Assembly (NCBI GenBank): GCA_015499995.1
Contig: JADNRV010000637.1
Location: 1-20,307 of the forward strand
From: Flammula alnicola
Lineage: Eukaryota > Basidiomycota > Agaricomycetes > Agaricales > Strophariaceae
Length of the DNA: 20,307 nucleotides
Direction: 5' to 3'
Every line of letters starts with the position of its first letter. Positions within the stretch are counted from its first letter, which is position 1. The notes under the pieces are model-generated. The model worked only from the letters and a program-made list of their open reading frames with translations. It ran no database searches and was not told where the DNA came from. This document shows, one piece after another, positions 1-7,620 of this stretch. The translations under genes were made by a program, and so were the position numbers.

Positions 1-26
1 TATAAAAGTCATTCACTGATGCGTTG

Positions 27-35
27 ATGAGTCAT
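27..35. promoter_or_regulatory. Gcn4/AP-1-like bZIP site
   Basis: The 9-mer ATGAGTCAT is a perfect match to the Gcn4/CpcA-type bZIP consensus. No gene in the window is placed to use it, so it would serve a gene left of the window if it is functional. A 9-mer match can arise by chance. Confidence 0.25.
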
Positions 36-101
36 TCAATATCAACGCGACGTGTTTGTTTGGCTTTATTGACGCGACGCGTTTCAATCATTCCCTACAG
101 A

Positions 102-121
102 TAATCTAATCTAATCTAATC
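102..121. repeat. (TAATC)4 microsatellite
   Basis: Four perfect tandem copies of the pentamer TAATC are visible. Confidence 0.85.
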
Positions 122-152
122 TCTATAAGCCAGAACCACACGGTTGTCTTCG

Positions 153-197
153 AAGTTCTATCGATTGCACAAGTGCATGAAAACAGAACTACAGCTG
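153..197. repeat. Palindrome-bearing direct repeat, copy 1
   Basis: This 45 bp unit recurs at 321-364 with a single 1-nt length difference in an A run. The unit has nested dyads: AGTTCT near its start pairs with AGAACT near its end, TGCAC-AA-GTGCA lies in the middle, and ATCGAT and CAGCTG are small palindromes. I see no further copy elsewhere in the window. Confidence 0.85.
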
Positions 198-208
198 AGC
201 GCGGGACG

Positions 209-269
209 GACGAAATGCGGGCGCGACGTAGAAGTAAACGACTTAGAGTCGCACTCGCATTTCTTCGTC
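209..269. repeat. Imperfect inverted repeat (hairpin)
   Basis: The arm at 209-227 is complementary to the arm at 248-269, apart from two mismatches and a 3-nt bulge. The loop is about 20 nt. It lies between the two direct repeats. Confidence 0.7.
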
Positions 270-287
270 ACATAGACCTTGCTCTGT

Positions 288-308
288 GTCACACCTGTTA
301 TGTGTGAC
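288..308. repeat. Perfect 7-bp inverted repeat
   Basis: GTCACAC at 288-294 and GTGTGAC at 302-308 are perfect inverted copies around a 7-nt loop, immediately before direct-repeat copy 2. Confidence 0.6.
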
Positions 309-320
309 TTAGATCTCCAA

Positions 321-364
321 AAGTTCTATCGATTGCACAAGTGCATGAAACAGAACTACAGCTG
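321..364. repeat. Palindrome-bearing direct repeat, copy 2
   Basis: Second copy of the unit at 153-197, 44 bp and in the same orientation, differing by one A. The two copies bracket about 123 bp that contains two hairpins. The copy ends 10 bp before the putative polyadenylation signal of the MYND gene. Confidence 0.85.
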
Positions 365-373
365 TGCTACAAA

Positions 374-384
374 TTTTATTTATT
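374..384 (-). terminator. Putative polyadenylation signal of MYND gene A
   Basis: On the minus strand the sequence reads AATAAATAAAA, about 210 nt beyond the stop codon of the MYND gene. This fits an AATAAA-type fungal signal, but such signals are degenerate in fungi and no cleavage site can be seen. Confidence 0.35.
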
Positions 385-591
385 GTCAGAAGAAGAAAAG
401 GTGAAATTACAGGGAAAAGGATCAAAATACATCTTCGACTTGCAATCGCAAACAGTTCGTGGAAGTCAGAAGTCGTGAATGTACTGTATGCTAAATCAAA
501 CGGTTCTACATACTCAGTTTAAGGGTTATAGACCTCGGGACAGCCTCCGCAACATGAATCGTACTTAAAACAGGACGGATGTCGTTTGGAT

Positions 592-3056
592 TCAGTTTTT
601 GCACGTTTTCTTATGCTCTGCCCAATGGGATTTCTGACACCCTGAGTCGCAGTATCTACAACGACAATTTAGCACAGGTGAAAAAGAAAGAGAAGAAACC
701 CACCTGGTCTTAGCGCATCCGCTACCTGGAAACACAATATCAAATAATCAGAAAGGCGCTCGGATTTCACAAAGAGCGAGAGCCTCACATTTTCTGAGCA
801 CAGCGGACGGATTTCCGCACCACGAGCACCTGTATAGTGTGACGTGATCATAATTAATCTTTGGATGTTCGCTGGCTGATCCACATCGTGCAGTCTCTTC
901 CAGTGTTCCATCGTCAAGTCGCATATCTTCCAACCAGGTAGCGAGGTCGTCCTCGAGCTTCTCGGGGTCTACGATTGGCGTGCTCTGAGTCTTCGCTTTG
1001 ATCCTATCCAGTTCAGCATAGACATGAGAAAATTCCTTGATGGCTGCCGGGTAATGCTTGACTGCCGACTGTTGCGCAAGTCGCAAGTTGGTTTTTGGTG
1101 GAACAACGCCCATGTATTCGCTAAATTGATCGGCGATTTTCAATCTTTCGAGGGGTCCCTGTTACGGCATTTAACTGGGTGTTATCGGAGGGGAAGATCG
1201 AACAGACGACTGACCTTTAACTCCCGCAAATCTGCACTCAAGTCTTCCTTGACGAGGATGATCAGGAGCACATACCAGTAGCCTACATTCTTCATATGCC
1301 TATTGTCCGGAGGTGCTCCATCCACGTAAGTCTTAGCATCGTCGAGAGCACTCATCAGGAAGGCGATACCCTCCTCCCACTTCTTCTCGCCTGCTTCCGG
1401 CATCTCCTGGAGTAGCTTGACACCCATATCGCCTGCATGCTGAACCGCACGCTGCATCATCTGATACTTCACGAATGGTGTGATCATCGTGCACTTCAGG
1501 CCTTTCTTTGCAGCGCGCAGGCCTTGTACGTTGTCCGCGGACAAGGTGATGGCATAGTAGAAATATGCCTGCTCGGGATTGCGCTGGATGCATTTCTTCG
1601 CGAGGCTGATGGCGTCTGGGATGCGTTGCTTCATGATAAAGTATTTGATGTCGAGGATATCCGCCATGTCCTCTTCCCGAGGCTTGTTCATCTTCCTGAT
1701 TGCCCGCGCACAGTGGGGAAGCGAGTCGGACCACATCTTGAATGGCAAACCCATATCATCGAAAGAGCGTCTCCCTGTCATGGGGTCCTCGACTTCAAAC
1801 ATGCCATCCGCAATCGAGAACTCCGTCTTGACGATCAACTCCGCCTGCTTCAACCCAAGTGCATACAAATCATGGTTTTGCGCACAGCTCATCATAGCCT
1901 TCTGGAATTCAGCGGTGCAGGAGAGTGTCAAGAAGACCTCACTTCGCATAGGACCATAGTCCATCAGGATGTCATTAAGATGGGGTGGAACGCCTCGTTG
2001 AATGGCAGCCATGAAACGATGCGGATCGAGCTGACGTTGATCATCCTCTGCCTCAATCCGATACAGCCTGATAAGACCACCGAGACATGTGCACCGCGTT
2101 ACCCAGTCCTTGCTCCGTAGGCCCGCGACCAAAAAATTGACAGCAGGTGGGTAAGTCCTGAAAGCACTTGCAGCGTGCAAGCTTGACATTGATACCAGTT
2201 CGACGGCATGCTCGATCATCGACCTCGGACGAGAGTGCGGCCTTTTTATTGTCTCGAGGACCGTTTTCAGAATATCCACCATGTCGACGGATTTAAGGAC
2301 GACTGGGTTGGCGGGCTTTGCGTCACCTTCGACTACGGCAGAAACAGAGTGCGCGAGCACAGCGATGCCGAGGTCCGCCACCTTCTCATCGTCGGGCAGG
2401 TCGCGTATGAGCTTGGATAGAACGTTGCCCTTCCTTGCGATTTCCATACGAATTTTGGAACCACCGTGGTGGGTGATGGTGCTTAAGGCACGCAGAGCGA
2501 GATGTCGTGTTTCATCGATGTCAAGTAAAGGCATGATCTTTTCCAGAATGCCTATAGGGTTTTCGTTGACAATGTCAACAAACGAAGGTAGGTGATGGAA
2601 ACGAGGGCGCACCTTTCTCGAAAAGTTTGTTGCGCAGAATCGAATCGACGCACATCTTTGCAAAAATCCCGACGATGGCGCCTCTGATCTTCTCATTGTT
2701 TAAGTTTTTCTCATACACCTTATCGATGCGAGCATAGATAGCATTGAAGTTTGCGTGAACCTTCTTCAGTCCGCTTCGAGTGGTGAGATCTAGAGAAAAA
2801 ATCATGATTTAAAATTTGCATTTGAATATTCACGGCAATAGGATTTAGAAAAAAAATCCACGGAAGACGCACCTGGAAGCGCAAAATAGTGGCATAGGAT
2901 GTTTACAATCACATTCCAGCCTTCTGCATTGCCAATCTCCGTTATATATACCTCGTCCACATCGGAAGACGGTTTGATGGTCGAAGAGGAGGCCGTTGAA
3001 CTTTTAACTTTGTTCCCTTTTGATTTTCCTTTTCCGCGACTGCCAGGGCCAGGCAT
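592..3056 (-). CDS. MYND-finger protein with ARM/TPR-like repeats (copy A)
   Basis: Six exons, in transcription order: 3056-2873, 2789-2613, 2551-1215, 1158-789, 725-704, 655-592. Introns are 83, 61, 56, 63 and 48 nt, and the joined frame gives 717 aa. Residues 1-40 are basic and Gly/Ser/Lys-rich and probably disordered. Most of the rest is helical and resembles ARM-type repeats (for example DIDETRHLALRAL) followed by TPR-like helices around KKCIQRNPEQAYFYYA. The C terminus is a complete MYND zinc finger. Its eight ligands are C677/C680, C690/C693, C699/C703 and H711/C715, with family spacing. MYND fingers usually bind proline-rich peptides. Target and function are unknown, and no SET domain is present. 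The ATG at 3056 is chosen because the paralogue has a similar N terminus. Compared with copy B it has about 10 extra residues before the KMWSDSL segment. The nearest named type would be generic fungal MYND proteins. Confidence 0.88.
704..725 (-). other. 22-nt microexon inside the MYND finger (copy A)
   Basis: Counterpart of the microexon at 5926-5947, with the same length and phases. It encodes SGCAKT with split codons for C690 and R697 and carries zinc ligand C693. It is flanked by introns 726-788 and 656-703. Confidence 0.85.
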
Positions 3057-3207
3057 GTTTCCTTCGAGGTCTGGAGATTATTTCAAGCGACAAAAAAAAG
3101 TTCTCGATAGCAAGGACAGGCAAGGAAAACCTCAAATAATGGAAGTGATCACTAGCAAAAATACTGTTGCTTTTTCTGGGATATAGTAGCCCCTAAATCT
3201 AACGTGT

Positions 3208-3215
3208 TTACGTAA
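3208..3215. promoter_or_regulatory. Palindromic bZIP-like site TTACGTAA
   Basis: An 8-bp perfect palindrome with the ACGT core bound by many fungal bZIP factors. It lies inside the divergent promoter, about 150 bp from the copy A start and 420 bp from the copy B start. Functional use is unproven. Confidence 0.3.
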
Positions 3216-3333
3216 TAATGAGTTTTTGGTCTAATCTTGTCCCCTCTTCGTCCCCCCTCATCCCGCTTCCATTATTTTCAGAATCAGTCCCTCCTCCAAG
3301 CCCTGTCTCGATATCTGCGTGTTGACAAAAAGG

Positions 3334-3347
3334 AAAAAAAAAAAAAA
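3334..3347. promoter_or_regulatory. Poly(dA:dT) tract A14
   Basis: Fourteen consecutive A residues lie at the centre of the divergent promoter. This is a likely nucleosome-disfavouring element, by analogy with other fungal promoters. Confidence 0.45.
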
Positions 3348-3638
3348 CGGAAACTTGCTCATATTCACCACTGGTTTCCTGCCTAAAGAACTTGCAAAGA
3401 ACACATTTTTTTGTACCCAATATCCATTATGGCTGTCTTCTATACTGGTTGATCAGGCACAACTTGAAGGCCGCATCTTTGTGCTCGACCGTTCATCAGA
3501 GAAAAGAACCTGTTGGTGACGGTTATTAAGCAGGGCTGTTGACGTCGAATATAATCCAAGGTGACCTGTGACCGCCTCCTTGCAAGCTTGTCCTGCACTC
3601 TCATCTTCGTAGAATCTACGCAGGCCTCTTTTTCTATC

Positions 3639-6079
3639 ATGCCTCCTCGCGGAACTCGGGTGAAAGGGAAACCCAGAAACAATACACCAAAAAAGGCGAC
3701 GTCATCTTCCACGGGCTCTAGGATGCGCCTCGACGAGGATGACGGCTTTCTATCTGATCTTGATAATGCTAAAGGGTGGAATGTTGTAGTCAACGTCCTT
3801 TGTGCTTCATTTGGGCTCCCAGGTGAGTTCTTTCTTTCGACGTTTTGGATTATTGACAAGTCTTTTTTTAAACTTTTAAGATCTCACTTCTCGCAACGGA
3901 TTGAAGAAAGTGCATGCCAACTTCGAGGTTATCTATTCCAAGATGGATAGAGTATACGAGACGAACCTGGAAGATGTCAAAATTAGAGGAGGAATCATCG
4001 GGATCTTCGCGAAAATGTGCGTAGACTCGATTTTGCGCAACAAGCTTTTCGAGAAAGGTGTGTTTTGCTTCATCATGGTTTGTCATCTTTTGACCCTCGT
4101 CCATAGGGATATTGCGCAAGATCGTTCCGCTTTTGAACATCGACGAGACGCGACATCTTGCTCTCCGGGCTTTGAGCAATATCACTCACCACGGTGGCAG
4201 GAGCGTCCGCACGGAAATCGCTGAACACTGTACCAACATAATCATCAAACTCATCCGAGACCTACCTGACGACGAGAGAGTTGCCGAGCTTGGCGTGGCC
4301 ACGCTCGTGCATTCTATCTGTGCTGTCGTCGACGGCGACAAGGAGCCGGACGATCCTCGAGTTTTCAAGACCCTCGACATGGTGGACGTTTTCAAGGTGC
4401 TTCTGGAGACCGTGAAGAGACCGTACTCTTACCCGCGGTCAATCATCGAGCATGTAATCGAATTGTTGTTTGTGGCCAGCCTCCATGCGGCGAGCGCATA
4501 CAAGGCGTATCCACCCGCGATCAATTTCTTAGTTGCAGGTCTGCGGAGCAACGACTGGGTATGCCGGTGTACGTGTCTTAACGCGTTGATCAGGATCTAT
4601 CGCTTCGAAGGCGAGGACGACCAGAGCGGACTTCACCCAATCTTCTTCACGGAAGCCATGAAAACAGGCCCGCCTCCCCATCTTGGTGCTATCATGGATG
4701 CCTATGGTCGCGAACGCTGTGATACCTATCTGACGTATGCTTGCAATATGCAATCTGCCAAGGCGATAATGGTGTATGCGAAGGATCGTGACCTTTATGC
4801 TTTGGGTCTGAAGCAAGGAGCATTAATCGTGAAGACCGAGTTTTCGATCATAAATGGGACGGGCCTGTACATCCCTAACTCGCCCTTCGATATGTGGTCG
4901 GATTCATTGAAATTCTCGGCCGATGCGATTAGGCAGAAAGGGAAGCCTAGTGAGGAGGACTTGGCTGACATCGTGGAGTTGAAATTCCTCATCTCCAAAC
5001 ACCTCATATCTGAAGCCGTTGACCTTGCAAAAAAGGCGCTGCAGCGTGACCCTCATCAGGCGTATTTCTACTATGCCATCAGTTTATCTGGGGATTACGT
5101 CCAGGGCCTGCGCGCGGCGAAGAAAGGCATGAAGTGCAAGATCACTACGCCGTTCTTGAAACATCAGATGATGCAGCGCGCAGCTGACCATGCAGCAAAT
5201 ATGGGGCTGAAGCTCATGATGGGCATGCCAGAAGCAGGTGAAAAGGTCTGGGAGGAGGGCATCGCATTCTTGATGAGTGCCCTGGAGGACGCCAAAGCCT
5301 ATTTGGAGGGAGCACCACCGGACAATAGGCATATGAAGAATATGGGTTATTGGTTTGTGTTGCTCAGCATACTTGTTAAACCAGACATGACCCCTGATTT
5401 GAAGGAGTTGGAGGTAAGTCAAAGATATGATATTTTATTCGCTCCGTTAATCATTCATTTAATTTATTGGATTTATAGGGTGCTCTCAAGAGCCTGAAAA
5501 TCGCGGACCAATTCAGCGAGTTCGTAGGGATCACCCCACCAAAGACCACTCTGCGTCTTACCCAGCAGGCAGTAGTCAAGCACTATCCTCTCGCGGTTAC
5601 GGAGTTCTCGCACGTTTTCGCTCAGCTGGATAAAATCAGAGACACGGTTGCACCTGCAATGGACCGCAACAAGGTTGAGGACGATCTCGCGGCATGGTTG
5701 GACGATTTGCGGCTGGAGGATGGTACGCTAGAGGATGTGATTCAATGTGGCTCAGGCCTTGGGGGCACACGCCCGAAAGTCAACGCGGACGATATTGACC
5801 TATATAGATGCTCATGGTGCGGGAATCCTTCCGCTGTGCTCCGAAAATGTGCGTCTCTCGATGTCTTCATTACAATATTGATGTCCGTTGTCGCTCACGC
5901 CAATATGCTTTCTCTTTAACTATAGGTAGCAGATGTTCGAAGACCAGGTACTTTCGAGAAAATCCTTTAGTCCTTTGGCGAGCCTCTGACCGTGGTCTTT
6001 CTACTACAGATATTGTGATGCTGGTTGCCAAAAGTCCCACTGGACAAATCACAAGAAAGAGTGCTACCTGGACTCCTAA
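3639..6079 (+). CDS. MYND-finger protein with ARM/TPR-like repeats (copy B)
   Basis: Six exons: 3639-3822, 3881-4057, 4107-5413, 5479-5848, 5926-5947, 6010-6079. Introns are 58, 49, 65, 77 and 62 nt, and the joined frame gives 709 aa. It is a paralogue of the divergent gene on its left. Exons 1, 2, 4 and 5 have the same lengths in both genes (184, 177, 370, 22 nt), and exon 2 is about 76% identical at protein level by hand count (45/59). The N terminus is basic and low-complexity, the body is ARM-like and then TPR-like (KKALQRDPHQAYFYYA), and the C terminus is a full MYND finger with ligands C667/C670, C680/C683, C689/C693 and H701/C705. An upstream in-frame ATG at 3561 exists, but 3639 aligns with copy A. 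The biological role is unknown; a protein-protein adaptor is the likeliest reading. Both copies look intact. Confidence 0.88.
5926..5947 (+). other. 22-nt microexon inside the MYND finger (copy B)
   Basis: This exon lies between introns 5849-5925 and 5948-6009 and encodes seven residues from the middle of the zinc finger (SRCSKT plus split codons for C680 and R687). Skipping it would remove zinc ligand C683 and shift frame. The equivalent exon in copy A is 704-725, also 22 nt. Confidence 0.85.
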
Positions 6080-7620
6080 AGGGCGCGCTACGCGCTCCGA
6101 GTGACTTCACTTCGCTCTATCTACCCTAACGACGCTTCTCCAGAACTCGCTCTACCGCGTTCTAGCATGTACTTCTGCCTCTGTATTTCGAGCTGTCTTC
6201 CTTCAGACTTCAAAAATTGTACTTCAGAGAACGAGTCCCAGCGCCAGACCTAGATTTTGTCTGCTGAAAACACATGACATGGCCACCAAGGGCTTAAAGT
6301 TCCTCAGGAATACTTCCCTCTCCTTCGATCTGTAAGTACCCTTCTAGCACGTGGGTATTTGCGTATCTACTACATACCTATGGTCCGTATGGAATTTGTC
6401 AAAATTCCGGGAAACATTTGAACGTGGACGCCTTTCAAGCTTCATGGATTTTCGGAAGAGGCCATGCAACGGAATTTTCGACTTGTTCTCCTACACTTCT
6501 TAAGGCCTCCCCAACGCCCGAAGAAGGGTTCAATTAGTATCCTCCTTATCCCACCTACGTCTTGCTCTCTCAGATCTCAGAAGTGGAGTTGCTAACTTCG
6601 TGAATCACACACCCTTTTCTTGATAAAAATAAAGCGCGCCCCATTTTCTCTTATTGATCGATAGTGACCGGTGACCCAATAAATAACAATTATCATGGTC
6701 GTTGCTTCCTAGGGACCGACATCTATGGACTCGGTGGGTTCGAGGTGCCAATAGGCTGTCCGAAACAGGAAGGATATCGATTAGGTCACAAACTTTTTGC
6801 TGTTTAAAAGTTCTTCCAGGCGATCAACTGGCAAGAATCAAAGATTCAAATTGCGGAGGGTCAGTGCTATCTCCAACTTGAATGGCAAGAACTTGAAAGC
6901 AACATGGCGGACTGCCGCCTCACAAGTGCCGAACTTCAATTAAAGAATGGCATGGGTTGGAAACAAAGTCAAAACCGTACTGATCTTCGACGGACTCGGA
7001 GTCACTTTGTTCTCCACCATCATTCGTGAAAATGAACTCGCGCCAGCATTGAAATATTGAAAGTTGAGGATGGGATGAATGGGCCCCGAGAGATCAGGTA
7101 GGAATCTTTTGTAACAGCCTATACTTACATACAATTGCAAATGATCCATGATCATGCTTAAGCTTTTAGTTGTCTGTATGGCGTTAACACCCAAGGTGGG
7201 GCTTGGGTGGGACGGTCGCACTTGGTCATCCCACTCCTCACATCCCCATGAGACATTTTCGAGAGCGACGGCGCCTACAATCAGCAATTTGGAGTGGGAA
7301 TTGGTATTTTCAGCAAATTTTCAGGCGAATGCGGGAATGGCACGTACGGAACCATGCGGTTCCAGGACAGGATAGCTGGGGATAATTTATCACGTTTCAG
7401 TGGACAGTTTCACACCAAATCTGGAGGCGTTCAGGGAAGCGCAGGGACGAGAACATAATAATATCATGGCCGCAAGCCGACCTGAAGGCCCTTTCTTGCT
7501 TCGCATCCTCCAAAGTTAGACAACCGCTACTCCACGGAATACTGCTGCCCTCAGGCTCCTGCGCGCGTGCGGCTTCTTTGCGCGTCGACGACGAAAGCAG
7601 TCAATTGGGACTTCGCGCGC
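6080..7620. other. 1.5 kb intergenic region with no supported gene
   Basis: Short open frames exist on both strands, but none has splice-consistent extension or recognisable protein features. Visible items are an AATAAA-containing A/T-rich stretch around 6622-6634 that could end the copy B transcript, a hairpin at 6391-6408, a longer inverted repeat 6398-6409/6470-6482, a CACGTG E-box at 6348-6353, a Gln/Glu-rich 73-codon open frame at 6808-7026, and a small inverted repeat at 7348-7363. The right end presumably holds the promoter of the 7TM gene. No transposon ends or transposase remnants were recognised. Confidence 0.55.
6391..6482. repeat. Overlapping inverted repeats in the intergenic region
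   Basis: GGAATTT at 6391-6397 and AAATTCC at 6402-6408 form a perfect 7-bp hairpin. The second arm also belongs to a larger dyad: GTCAAAATTCCG at 6398-6409 pairs with CGGAATTTTCGAC at 6470-6482, with one bulged base and a loop of about 60 nt. No function is evident. Confidence 0.5.

Larger units (their letters stand above)
1..591. other. Non-coding left flank with structured repeats
   Basis: No open frame here looks coding. The stretch lies downstream of the minus-strand MYND gene. It contains a perfect Gcn4/AP-1-type site at 27-35, a (TAATC)4 microsatellite at 102-121, two near-identical 44-45 bp direct repeats at 153-197 and 321-364, hairpins at 209-269 and 288-308, and an A/T-rich polyadenylation-like signal at 374-384 on the minus strand. 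Part of it is probably the 3' UTR of the MYND gene. The rest may be the upstream region of a gene outside the window, or a small repeat element. Confidence 0.6.
3057..3638. promoter_or_regulatory. Divergent promoter region between the MYND paralogues
   Basis: These 582 bp separate two head-to-head start codons. The region contains a palindromic bZIP-like TTACGTAA at 3208-3215, a pyrimidine-rich stretch at about 3230-3275, an uninterrupted A14 tract at 3334-3347 almost exactly at the midpoint, and a half-CRE-like TGACGTC at 3540-3546. Poly(dA:dT) tracts typically exclude nucleosomes in fungal promoters. Use as a bidirectional promoter is inferred from gene layout. No coding frame is supported. 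Confidence 0.6.

Noticed and set aside
1..8. TATAAAAG as a TATA box
   Set aside because: It sits at the very edge with no plus-strand gene near it, and minus-strand use cannot be judged.
1437..2120. Antisense 227-codon open frame over MYND copy A
   Set aside because: It overlaps the large exon of a clearly conserved gene on the opposite strand, and its composition (runs of His, Leu, Cys, Arg) looks like a codon shadow.
3057..3638. Short open frames in the divergent interval (for example around 3208-3519)
   Set aside because: They are low-complexity, driven by A or T runs, and lack consistent starts or splice extension.
592..6079. Recent tandem or assembly duplication of the MYND gene
   Set aside because: The protein divergence (about 24% in the best exon) and the different intron lengths show that the copies are old, not an assembly artefact.
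6733..6750. GGGTTCGAGG resembling a tRNA T-loop
   Set aside because: The flanking bases do not pair as a T stem, and no acceptor, D or anticodon arms could be placed.
7148..7375. 75-codon open frame with a hydrophobic start (MIMLKLLVVCMALTP)
   Set aside because: The start looks signal-peptide-like, but the remainder has no recognisable pattern and a second open frame overlaps it. Chance is more likely.
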